The position numbers were made by a program, and so were the translations under genes. A stretch of 20,580 bases of DNA from Methylopumilus sp036745495 (lineage in GTDB: Bacteria > Pseudomonadota > Gammaproteobacteria > Burkholderiales > Methylophilaceae). The stretch covers positions 1 through 20,580 of the forward strand of contig DAIOGA010000013.1 in NCBI GenBank assembly GCA_036745495.1, in the 5' to 3' direction. The notes under the pieces are model-generated. The model was not told the origin of the DNA. It did not search any database and saw nothing but the letters and a program-made list of their open reading frames with translations. Below, piece by piece: positions 7,440 to 14,197 of this stretch. Positions within the stretch are counted from its first letter, which is position 1; each line of letters begins with the position of its first letter.

Positions 7440-8836
7440 TGAAGCGTTTTATTTTAATAGCCACTTTTGTAAATTTAGTAAGTTGCTCACTTGTTGGGCC
7501 TGACTATAACCGCCCCGAAGCTTCTCTTCCAAATAATTATCATCAAGAAGTTCAAAGTAATAGCTTAGATAAAGATATCAATATGTGGTGGAAGCTTTAT
7601 CAAGATCCGATGCTAAATGATCTTATGGATAAAGCACTCACAAAAAACACTGACATCAATGCAGCTATTGCTCGTGTTGAAGAATCCGATGCTTATTTAA
7701 GAGAAGTGGGCGCTGCATTGCTTCCTGAAGTAGATCTTAATTCTCAAGCCTATAGAAATAGAGTAACCCGAACTGCCACAATTCCGCTAGGTGCCTACCC
7801 AGCTCTTAGAAAAGACTATCTTGTTCGCTTAGGCACTTCGTTTGAATTAGATTTTTGGGGTAAATTGCGTCGCGCTAAAGAATCTGCAAAAGCCGAATTT
7901 TTAGCATCTCAATATTCCAAAGACACTGTAGTCCTTTCTTTACAAAGCTTAGTCGCGAGTAACTATTTGTTCTTAAGAAGTTTAGACTCTCAAATACAAT
8001 TTACTAAAGCAAGTGTGAAATTTAAAGAAGATATTCTTGCTTTAACTCATAAACGCTTAGAGAGTGGCTTAGTATCAGCGCTTGATGTTAATCAAGCTGA
8101 AGCAAATTTTGATAATTTAGCTGCCCAACTTAGTGACCTTATTCGTCAAAGAGAATTTGTGCATAATCAACTGGTAGTTCTTACGGGTGATATGAATTTA
8201 AATATCAATGAAAGTACTCTGGATACCCTTGTTACTCCACCAACACCACCTGCGGGCCTACCATCCACTTTATTAGAATCTCGTCCGGATATTCGCCAAG
8301 CTGAGCAACTTATGATTGCAGCGAATGCGAATATTGGTGTTGCAAAAGCTGCATTATTTCCAACCATTTCTCTGACAACAAACCTCGGTGCAGAAAGTGG
8401 CGCGCTAAGAAATTTAAATAACTCGGGCTCTAGTATTTGGGGTGGAGGACTCGGATTGTCTTTACCTATTTTTGATGCAGGACGAGTTCGCTCACGCATC
8501 GAACAAGCCACTGCAAGAGAAAAACAAGCGCTTAATTATTACGAATCTTCAATTCAAAATGCTTTTAAAGAGGTTAATAATGCTCTTGTAGAACTTCGCG
8601 AATACACTGAACAAGAAAAAGATTTAAAACTTACACAAGATGCTGCAAAAAAAGCTATGGATATTGCATCTAATCGTTATAAAGCAGGTTATTCAAGTTA
8701 CTTGGAATATCTTGATGCTCAGCGCGTATATAATGACGCATCGATTAATTACATTCAAACAAGACAATTAAGGCTTATCGCGAGTGTTGATTTATTTAAA
8801 TCTTTAGGTGGTGGCTGGCAATCTCAAGAAAAATAA
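7436..8836 (+). CDS. RND outer-membrane factor lipoprotein (TolC/OprM/NodT family)
   Basis: This 466-aa protein is the outer-membrane channel of the tripartite pump. A lipoprotein signal ends in L-V-S-C, with Cys17 (counted from the first ATG) as the acylation site. The sequence after it, SLVGPDYNRPEASLP, is the typical NodT-family mature N-terminus. Two outer-membrane-efflux repeats follow (about residues 60-245 and 265-455), the second opening with the family signature L-L-E-S-R-P-D-I-R-Q-A-E and including LSLPIFDAGRVRSRIEQA. The gene starts with tandem ATG codons at 7436 and 7439; the first gives a 4-nt ATGA overlap with the permease stop. All three pump parts are intact and adjacent, so this locus should make a complete exporter without borrowing TolC. 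Confidence 0.94.
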   Translation: MMKRFILIATFVNLVSCSLVGPDYNRPEASLPNNYHQEVQSNSLDKDINMWWKLYQDPMLNDLMDKALTKNTDINAAIARVEESDAYLREVGAALLPEVDLNSQAYRNRVTRTATIPLGAYPALRKDYLVRLGTSFELDFWGKLRRAKESAKAEFLASQYSKDTVVLSLQSLVASNYLFLRSLDSQIQFTKASVKFKEDILALTHKRLESGLVSALDVNQAEANFDNLAAQLSDLIRQREFVHNQLVVLTGDMNLNINESTLDTLVTPPTPPAGLPSTLLESRPDIRQAEQLMIAANANIGVAKAALFPTISLTTNLGAESGALRNLNNSGSSIWGGGLGLSLPIFDAGRVRSRIEQATAREKQALNYYESSIQNAFKEVNNALVELREYTEQEKDLKLTQDAAKKAMDIASNRYKAGYSSYLEYLDAQRVYNDASINYIQTRQLRLIASVDLFKSLGGGWQSQEK

Positions 8837-8839
8837 GCT

Positions 8840-10042
8840 ATGAATTTTTTTCATTATGAAGTACCGCCTACAGCGGGTTTGCCTCTTCATCTCGGTGATT
8901 TTTTTATAAGCACTCCTTCTTTTGAAAAAAAATTATCTCGCTTTATTGGTACTCATAATGTTCAGATTGAGTGTTCAGCAACCTCAGCACTTGTAGTTGC
9001 ACTTTCTGCACTCAAAAAATTAAGTCCTAAGAAAAAAGTTATCATTAGTGCTTATACATGTCCATGGGTCCCTATCGCGCTAATCCATTGCGGCCTTGAA
9101 CCAATTGTATGTGACTCAAATAAAGAACATTTTGATTTTGATTTAAAAAAACTCAAATCCACTCTAAATCATGATGTCTTAGCTATTATTCCGACACATT
9201 TAGCTGGGAAAATTGCTGATGTTAAAAAAATACTTCCTCTTGCAAAAAAATATGGTGCCTTTGTTGTTGAAGATGGTGCACAAGCGCTTGGTGCTAGAAC
9301 AAAAAAACAATCCGTTGGTTTATTGGGTGATATAGGTATATTTAGTTTAGGTGTGGGCAAGGGTTTAAGTATTTTTGCGGGTGGTGTTATTGTTGCTAAA
9401 AATAAACCATTATTTGCTCATATTCAAAAAACGAGCGCTTTGATTGTTCCAACAAATTACCTCATAGAAACAAAACGTCTTCTTGAGCTCATTTTTTATT
9501 ATATTTTTTATCGCCCAAGTTTATTGCGTTTTGTATTTGGCATACCCTTAAGACATCATTTAAAAAAATCTGATTTTATTAAAGCTGCTGGAGACAATTG
9601 TAGTTTTAAATTTCCTATACATCGTGTGAGTCGTTATCGAAAATACATAGGCTCTAATGCTTTGAATCGGTTAAACGATTTTTTAAATTCGAATCGTAAA
9701 AAAGCTGTATCTAGATTAAAAAAATTAGAAAAGATTAAAGGTTTAAAAGTACTTACAACTAAAGAACCTAAAGAAACATGGCCTTTTATAGTACTTATGT
9801 TGCCCGATCAGAAAATACGCGATCAAATGATTGCAGCGTTGTGGTCGAAATCCTTAGGCGTTGGAAGGCTTTTTATTGAAGAGATTTCAAATTATGATTA
9901 TTTAAAACCTTACTTTAAAAAAACAAATGTACCCGCAGGAAAACAATTTGCGGCAAATACTATGATTATTTCAAATAGCCCTTGGTTGACTGACAAACAT
10001 TTCAGTGAAATTTGTCGTGTATTGAATTTACACTTAAAATAA
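8840..10042 (+). CDS. DegT/DnrJ/EryC1/StrS-type PLP aminotransferase
   Basis: This 400-aa protein has the fold-type I aminotransferase pattern of the sugar-aminotransferase (AHBA synthase-like) family. An N-terminal cofactor-phosphate region (CSATSALVVAL, about residues 46-56) is followed by SAYTCPWVPIALIHCGLEPI, by Asp145 in VVEDGAQALGA, which binds the pyridine nitrogen, and by Lys174 in SLGVGKGL-SIFAGG as the probable Schiff-base lysine. Members usually transaminate nucleotide-linked keto-sugars. The region from about 205 to 290 is hydrophobic and basic (IFYYIFYRPSLLRFVFG) and less typical. It starts only 3 nt after the outer-membrane-factor stop and has no clear ribosome binding site, so translation probably depends on read-on from the pump genes. 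No sugar-nucleotide or glycosyltransferase gene lies nearby. Family call is firm; substrate is unknown. Confidence 0.82.
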   Translation: MNFFHYEVPPTAGLPLHLGDFFISTPSFEKKLSRFIGTHNVQIECSATSALVVALSALKKLSPKKKVIISAYTCPWVPIALIHCGLEPIVCDSNKEHFDFDLKKLKSTLNHDVLAIIPTHLAGKIADVKKILPLAKKYGAFVVEDGAQALGARTKKQSVGLLGDIGIFSLGVGKGLSIFAGGVIVAKNKPLFAHIQKTSALIVPTNYLIETKRLLELIFYYIFYRPSLLRFVFGIPLRHHLKKSDFIKAAGDNCSFKFPIHRVSRYRKYIGSNALNRLNDFLNSNRKKAVSRLKKLEKIKGLKVLTTKEPKETWPFIVLMLPDQKIRDQMIAALWSKSLGVGRLFIEEISNYDYLKPYFKKTNVPAGKQFAANTMIISNSPWLTDKHFSEICRVLNLHLK

Positions 10043-10050
10043 AGCGAAAT

Positions 10051-11445
10051 TTATTTCTTTAATGCTTTTTTAGCTTTATCAATTGATTTTTTCACTTGAT
10101 CAAAAGATGTACCGCCAATATGATTTCTCGATTTGATTGAACCCTCAAGGGTGAGATGGCTATATACGTCATTTGAAATCATCTTACTAAATTTTTTCAA
10201 TTCATCTAGTTTAAGTTCTGATAAATCACATTTTTTTTTAATAGCCGCATTCACAGCTTTTGCAACAATTTCATGTGCATCCCTAAATGCTACACCTTTA
10301 ATGACTAGATAATCTGCTAAGTCTGTTGCGGTTGCGTAACCTTTTAAGGTCGCATCTTTCATATTTTTTTCATGGGCTGTGATGCCTTTTAGCATATCTG
10401 CATAAATAGTCAGTACATCTAAAATGGTATTAGCGGTATCGAAAAGAGGCTCTTTGTCTTCTTGATTATCTTTGTTGTAGGCAAGTGGTTGCGCTTTCAT
10501 GAGCATCAATAAGCCCATCAAATGACCCGTCACTCTTCCTGTTTTACCTCTCACCAATTCAGGCACGTCTGGATTCTTTTTCTGTGGCATGATGGATGAA
10601 CCGGTACAGAACCTATCGGCAATTTCTACAAATCCAAACATTGGGCTAGACCACAAAATGAGCTCTTCTGAAAATCTTGATAAGTGCGTCATAAGTAAAG
10701 ATGCTGCAAAAGTAAATTCAATTGCAAAATCTCTATCTGAAACTGCATCTAATGAGTTTTCACAGACACCATCAAATTTAAGTTTTTTAGCAACCTTATT
10801 TCTATCAATCGGATAGCTTGTACCTGCAAGAGCGGCTGCGCCCAAAGGCAACTGATTCATTCTCTTTCTGGCGTCTTCAAATCTTGAAAGATCTCTTTGC
10901 AACATTTCATAATAAGCCATCAAGTGATGGCCGAAAGTCACCGGCTGTGCTACCTGAAGATGCGTAAAACCAGGCATGATCGTTTTTTGATATTTATCTG
11001 CTAATTGAACGATCGATAATTGAAGTGTTCTGATTTTTTTAATCGTTTCATCTGTGGTCGCTCTTAACCATAATCTCAAATCGGTTGCGACCTGATCATT
11101 CCTTGATCTACCTGTATGTAATTTTTTACCGGCCTCGCCAATTTTATCCGTCAGTCTTTTTTCAATATTCAAATGTACGTCTTCTAAATCCAAAGACCAT
11201 TTAAAGGTACCCGCCAAAATTTCTTTCTCAATATTTTTTAAGCCACTTTGAATCGATTTTAGATCTTTTTGCGAAATAATTTTTTGTGCGGCTAGCATTT
11301 CAGCATGTGCCATGGAGCCCTCGATATCATAAAGACCTAGCTTTTGGTCGAAGCCAATAGAGGCAGTAAATCTTTTGACGAGCTCTGTCACAGGCTCATT
11401 AAATCTGCCTGACCAATTCGCTTTTTTTGTATCTTTTTTAGCCAT
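10051..11445 (-). CDS. argH: argininosuccinate lyase
   Basis: ArgH cleaves argininosuccinate to arginine and fumarate, the last step of arginine synthesis, as a cytoplasmic homotetramer. The 464-aa length is standard. The fumarase/aspartase superfamily signature GSSIMPQKKNPD lies at residues 282-293, with the catalytic serine at 283 or 284. The substrate-binding blocks HTGRSRNDQVATDLRLW (about 105-121) and PGFTHLQVAQPVTFGHH (about 158-174) are also present. The N-terminus (WSGRF) is typical. It converges on the aminotransferase gene with an 8-nt gap and no clear terminator between them, and it diverges from hemC across 89 bp. A TATACT box just before the ATG (reverse complement of about 11454-11459) could serve as a -10 giving a very short leader, but this is weak. 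Confidence 0.96.
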   Translation of the reverse strand: MAKKDTKKANWSGRFNEPVTELVKRFTASIGFDQKLGLYDIEGSMAHAEMLAAQKIISQKDLKSIQSGLKNIEKEILAGTFKWSLDLEDVHLNIEKRLTDKIGEAGKKLHTGRSRNDQVATDLRLWLRATTDETIKKIRTLQLSIVQLADKYQKTIMPGFTHLQVAQPVTFGHHLMAYYEMLQRDLSRFEDARKRMNQLPLGAAALAGTSYPIDRNKVAKKLKFDGVCENSLDAVSDRDFAIEFTFAASLLMTHLSRFSEELILWSSPMFGFVEIADRFCTGSSIMPQKKNPDVPELVRGKTGRVTGHLMGLLMLMKAQPLAYNKDNQEDKEPLFDTANTILDVLTIYADMLKGITAHEKNMKDATLKGYATATDLADYLVIKGVAFRDAHEIVAKAVNAAIKKKCDLSELKLDELKKFSKMISNDVYSHLTLEGSIKSRNHIGGTSFDQVKKSIDKAKKALKK

Positions 11446-11534
11446 AAGTGAAAGTATATGCTAAAGCTTATGATTTTCTAAATTTTCAATGGACTAGCTT
11501 ATGATAAAATGAATCATTCGTTTTCATTTCTACT

Positions 11535-12464
11535 ATGACCCAGCCTACACACATAACCATCGCAACACGCGAAAGTGAGCTTGCAATTTGGCAAGCCGAA
11601 TATATTAAATCTCAACTTTTATCTTTTTATCCTAGATTAGAAGTGAGCATTCTTGGTATGACAACCCAAGGCGATAAAACGCTTAATAAGTCACTCTCTA
11701 AAATTGGTGGTAAAGGTCTTTTTATTAAAGAACTTGAAGTTGCATTGCAAAATAAAGAAGCTGATATTGCTGTGCATTCTCTTAAAGACTTGCCCATGCA
11801 TTTAAGTGATGAATTTATGATTGCTGCTATTGGCAAGCGAGAAGATGCAAGGGATGCATTTATTTCTAATGATTTTGGAGCACTTGAAATGTTACCCCCA
11901 GGAAGTGTCATAGGAACTTCGAGTCTTCGCCGACAAAGTCAATTACAACATCGATTTCCTGAATTAGTCATTGAGCCATTGCGAGGCAATTTACAAACTC
12001 GCCTAAGAAAGCTCGATAAAAAACAATACCAAGGGATTATTTTGGCAGCAGCTGGACTCATTCGACTTAAATTAAAACCACGAATCCGACAATACATGTC
12101 CCCTGAAAATTCAATCCCTGCTGTAGGGCAAGGCGCCCTTGCTATTGAAATATTAAAAGTACGCGCTGATCTTGTCGAGCTTTTAAAACCGCTTCATCAT
12201 CCTGAGTCAGCTCAATGTGTTCTAGCTGAAAGGGCAATGAGTCGAACTTTAGGTGGCAGCTGTAGTGTTCCTTTAGGTGCACATGCCATTATTGAAAATA
12301 AAATTCTTAAACTACAAGGCTTTGTAGCTTCTGTTGATGGAAAAGAAATGATTAAAGATAAAGTTGAAGGTCCAATTGAAGACGCTGAAAAGCTTGGCGA
12401 AAAACTGGCTAAACAGCTTCTTGATCAGGGTGCTGATAAAATTTTAGCGAGACTTGCTGTATGA
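11535..12464 (+). CDS. hemC: hydroxymethylbilane synthase (porphobilinogen deaminase)
   Basis: HemC polymerises four porphobilinogens into hydroxymethylbilane in tetrapyrrole synthesis. The 309-aa protein has the family N-terminus (ITIATRESELAIWQAEYIK), the catalytic Asp85 within HSLKDLPM, the binding block GTSSLRRQSQL, and Cys243 within LGGSCSVPLG, to which the dipyrromethane cofactor attaches. No strong ribosome binding site precedes the ATG. A candidate -10 (TATGAT at 11500-11505) lies about 30 bp upstream without a good -35. Its stop overlaps the hemD start (ATGA), which couples the next enzyme of the pathway to it. Confidence 0.96.
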   Translation: MTQPTHITIATRESELAIWQAEYIKSQLLSFYPRLEVSILGMTTQGDKTLNKSLSKIGGKGLFIKELEVALQNKEADIAVHSLKDLPMHLSDEFMIAAIGKREDARDAFISNDFGALEMLPPGSVIGTSSLRRQSQLQHRFPELVIEPLRGNLQTRLRKLDKKQYQGIILAAAGLIRLKLKPRIRQYMSPENSIPAVGQGALAIEILKVRADLVELLKPLHHPESAQCVLAERAMSRTLGGSCSVPLGAHAIIENKILKLQGFVASVDGKEMIKDKVEGPIEDAEKLGEKLAKQLLDQGADKILARLAV

Positions 12465-13234
12465 ATAAAAAAGAACTCCATCAAACAGGCATTGTAATTA
12501 CAAGACCGTCTCATCAAACAGCCGAAATTAAAGCTCTAGTCAATGAACATCAAGGGCATCCTATCGAATTTCCATTACTTGAAATTAAATCAAAAAGTCA
12601 AAATGAAATCTTTCAGAATATCGTTTTAAAATTGGATGATTATGATTGGGCTATTTTTATTAGTTCAAATGCAGTCCAGTTTGGTATGCCAGCAGTCAAA
12701 CATGCATTTCATACATTACCTAAATCAATACAATTTGCTGCTATTGGGCCCTCTACCCAAAAAGCGTTGAAATTATTTGATGTAAATCATGTACTCATTC
12801 CGGATGAAAACTTTGATAGCGAAGGTTTGCTTGCTACTAGAGAAATGAATGATATTAAAGATAAGAAAATTGTAATTTTTAGAGGTGAAGGCGGACGTGA
12901 AACTTTAGCTGAAACATTAAGGGTGCGAGGTGCTGAAGTTACCTATGCGGAATGTTATACACGCACTTTTCCTCAAAATAATTTAGATTTACTCAAAGCT
13001 TTCTCAGAAAAGATTCACATTTCGGCAATCCTCATTACAAGCTCAGAAGCATGCAAAGAATTTGTTCGTTTAAGCCGCTTGAAAGATATGAATTTCTTAA
13101 AAGATGTTCTCTTTATCGTAAATCATCCTAGGATGGTGAATATGCTTGAAAGAGAGTCTTTTATGACATTTGCATCAGACGAGCCTTCTGATCAATCTAT
13201 GATGAAAAAACTCCTAGAAACAATCGATCATTAG
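12461..13234 (+). CDS. hemD: uroporphyrinogen-III synthase
   Basis: HemD cyclises hydroxymethylbilane and inverts the D ring to give uroporphyrinogen III, the branch point to haem, sirohaem and cobalamin. The family is poorly conserved. The assignment rests on length (257 aa), position directly after hemC with an ATGA overlap, and typical blocks: the opening G-I-V-I-T-R-P, D-Y-D-W-A-I-F-I-S-S-N-A-V (about 61-73), F-A-A-I-G-P-S-T (about 92-99), KKIVIFRGEGGRETLAETL (about 134-152), and I-L-I-T-S-S-E-A near 190. The last residues before the stop are a short acidic/basic tail. The usual downstream partners hemX and hemY do not follow. An A/T-only stem-loop lies just after the stop (about 13242-13261) and might slow transcription, though it lacks GC pairs. 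Confidence 0.92.
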   Translation: MNKKELHQTGIVITRPSHQTAEIKALVNEHQGHPIEFPLLEIKSKSQNEIFQNIVLKLDDYDWAIFISSNAVQFGMPAVKHAFHTLPKSIQFAAIGPSTQKALKLFDVNHVLIPDENFDSEGLLATREMNDIKDKKIVIFRGEGGRETLAETLRVRGAEVTYAECYTRTFPQNNLDLLKAFSEKIHISAILITSSEACKEFVRLSRLKDMNFLKDVLFIVNHPRMVNMLERESFMTFASDEPSDQSMMKKLLETIDH

Positions 13235-13336
13235 TTTTTTAAAAATATAGCTTTATATTTTAGATATCCGATTTATAACTTCGTATTATGGATTGTGTGA
13301 TATTAACGAAGTGCTAGATTATCAATTTTTGATTAC
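13235..13336 (+). promoter_or_regulatory. hemD-to-membrane-protein spacer with inverted repeat
   Basis: An A/T stem-loop follows hemD. Then ACTTCGT (13278-13284) is matched by its reverse complement ACGAAGT (13306-13312), 28 bp apart start to start, which could be an operator or a stem of 7 bp. The left arm sits in a 12-base stretch (13275-13286) identical to part of a loxP arm, but the right half does not follow loxP. No clear promoter boxes or ribosome binding site are visible before the next gene. Confidence 0.3.
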
Positions 13337-13744
13337 ATGCCTCATATGAAATTTTTTGGAAAACTTGGATTATTTCTAAGCATGGCGCTATCTATTTTGG
13401 CCGGCCTCAATGTTCTAAATTACCTATGGCTTTTGCCAATTATCGTATTGCAAACTTTAAGTTATTACCTTGTTCATTTCAAAAATTTTAAATTTAAGAA
13501 GATAGGTAAAAGAAATAATCCTTTTATCAAAGAATTGCCTCATCATTTCATAACTCAATCATTCGTTATCTTTATATGTTTCGGTATTGGTTTTGCTCTA
13601 GATACTTTTTTTGAACATGAAGCTTATGCTTCGTTTTTAGGACAGATTAACCAATTGTTAGATGCTATGAGCTTTATAATAGACGCATTGAAACAAGCTA
13701 TCATTGGACTTTATGACGCTATATTGCAAAGCCGCTTCAATTAA
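13337..13744 (+). CDS. hypothetical membrane protein, 135 aa
   Basis: I do not recognise this family. Hydrophobic segments lie at about residues 8-24, 28-47 and 71-89. A fourth, more amphipathic stretch (about 105-130) is rich in Ile, Leu and Ala. A basic loop (HFKNFKFKKIGKRNN, about 47-61) sits between segments two and three and by the positive-inside rule should be cytoplasmic. The start could be ATG 13337 (MPHMKFF) or ATG 13346 (MKFF); neither has a good ribosome binding site. It follows hemD by 102 bp and precedes an independent transcription unit. Codon use resembles its neighbours. It may be a lineage-specific envelope protein; no function is proposed. Confidence 0.55.
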   Translation: MPHMKFFGKLGLFLSMALSILAGLNVLNYLWLLPIIVLQTLSYYLVHFKNFKFKKIGKRNNPFIKELPHHFITQSFVIFICFGIGFALDTFFEHEAYASFLGQINQLLDAMSFIIDALKQAIIGLYDAILQSRFN

Positions 13745-13781
13745 AAAATGATTTTTGCCTTATCTTATAAAAACACCTTTG

Positions 13782-13798
13782 AACTTTTTCAAAAAGTT
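13782..13798 (+). repeat. 17-nt perfect palindrome after the 135-aa gene
   Basis: AACTTTTT, one central C, AAAAAGTT. It lies 37 nt after the preceding stop. As RNA it would fold as a weak A/U hairpin, but no T-run follows, so termination is doubtful; an operator role is equally possible. The rest of the 204-bp gap (13745-13948) holds the promoter and leader described separately. Confidence 0.4.
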
Positions 13799-13824
13799 TA
13801 AGTCATTTACACTAAGTCGTATTT

Positions 13825-13855
13825 TTGTAGATAAAAATTATGACTCATGTATAAT
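13825..13855 (+). promoter_or_regulatory. probable sigma-70 promoter of the Ala-rich peptide gene
   Basis: A consensus -10 box TATAAT occupies 13850-13855 and is preceded directly by TG. The -35 region is poor (TTGTAG at 13825-13830, spacing 19). Transcription would start near 13862, giving a leader of about 87 nt before the ATG at 13949. An inverted pair AGTCAT (13801-13806) / ATGACT (13840-13845) brackets the -35 region and could be an operator. Confidence 0.55.
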
Positions 13856-13885
13856 GCGCCTCAAATCGTGCTTTATACACGGTTG

Positions 13886-13918
13886 ATATGTGTGAAATTG
13901 TTACAATTTGACACATAT
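13886..13918 (+). promoter_or_regulatory. 33-nt near-perfect palindrome in the 5' leader
   Basis: Around a central T at 13902, AAATTGT (13895-13901) pairs with ACAATTT (13903-13909). After one G/G mismatch, eight more bases pair on each side: ATATGTGT (13886-13893) with ACACATAT (13911-13918). It lies between the predicted start of transcription and the Shine-Dalgarno AAGGA (13938-13942). A smaller hairpin, CGTG (13867-13870) with CACG (13878-13881), precedes it. A T-rich run (TTTTGTTTAATTT) follows, so an attenuator, an mRNA-stabilising stem or a dimeric repressor site are all possible. Confidence 0.65.
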
Positions 13919-13948
13919 TTTGTTTAATTTAATATTTAAGGAAATTAC

Positions 13949-14140
13949 ATGTCTAAGTTATTCGCTTCATTAGTTGCAGGTTTATTCGCACTTTCATTAA
14001 ACGCTTTTGCTGCTGACGCTGCTCCAGCTGCTGATGCTAAAGCTCCAGCTGCTAAACCAGCTGCTAAAGCTGACAAAAAAGCTGCTCCAGCTGCTAAACC
14101 AGCTGCTGCTCCAGCTGCTGATGCTAAAGCTGCTAAGTAA
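13949..14140 (+). CDS. secreted Ala/Pro/Lys-rich repeat peptide, 63 aa
   Basis: The first 21 residues form a clear Sec signal peptide (MSKLFASLVAGLFALSLNAFA) with cleavage expected after A-F-A. The mature part, about 42 residues, is made only of Ala, Pro, Lys and Asp in short modules such as A-A-P-A-A-D-A-K and A-P-A-A-K-P. There is no Cys and no hydrophobic segment, so the mature chain should be soluble, disordered and net positive. A good Shine-Dalgarno (AAGGA, 6 nt before ATG), a consensus -10 box and near-exclusive use of GCT for Ala, CCA for Pro and AAA for Lys suggest strong expression. It is a monocistronic unit closed by a strong terminator. Function is unknown; similar composition occurs in H1-like and cell-envelope linker proteins, but the signal peptide argues against a DNA-binding role. 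Confidence 0.75.
   Translation: MSKLFASLVAGLFALSLNAFAADAAPAADAKAPAAKPAAKADKKAAPAAKPAAAPAADAKAAK
14018..14131 (+). repeat. internal DNA repeats of the Ala/Pro/Lys-rich gene
   Basis: A 27-nt block occurs exactly at 14018-14044 and 14105-14131. A second, 24-nt block (GCTCCAGCTGCTAAACCAGC plus GCT and so on) occurs exactly at 14042-14065 and 14084-14107. The two families interleave, which points to growth by local duplication and makes the copy number likely to vary between strains. Confidence 0.8.
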
Positions 14141-14157
14141 TTAGCTTTGTATCAAAG

Positions 14158-14185
14158 AAAAAAGGCGCTTTTAGCGCCTTTTTTT
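14158..14185. terminator. strong bidirectional intrinsic terminator
   Basis: GGCGCT (14164-14169), loop TTT, AGCGCC (14173-14178), flanked by six A on the left and seven T on the right, so the stem can extend to 12 bp. It works in both directions: for the Ala-rich peptide gene on the plus strand and for the reductase gene ending at 14198 on the minus strand. Confidence 0.93.
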
Positions 14186-14197
14186 GTATCTTTTTTT

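Noticed and set aside
10043..10070. A terminator between the convergent aminotransferase and argH genes.
   Set aside because: Only a 5-bp GAAAT/ATTTC pair with a 2-nt loop is visible, which cannot form a stable hairpin.
13889..13903. A 15-base match to the reverse complement of the E. coli lac operator/leader (TGTGTGAAATTGTTA), suggesting vector sequence.
   Set aside because: The identity, recalled from the known lac sequence, stops at both ends and the flanking bases are native AT-rich DNA within a larger palindrome. It is most likely chance.
14018..14131. CRISPR-like array suggested by repeated 24-27 nt blocks.
   Set aside because: The repeats overlap, are in frame within a signal-peptide-bearing ORF and have no unique spacers; no cas genes are present.
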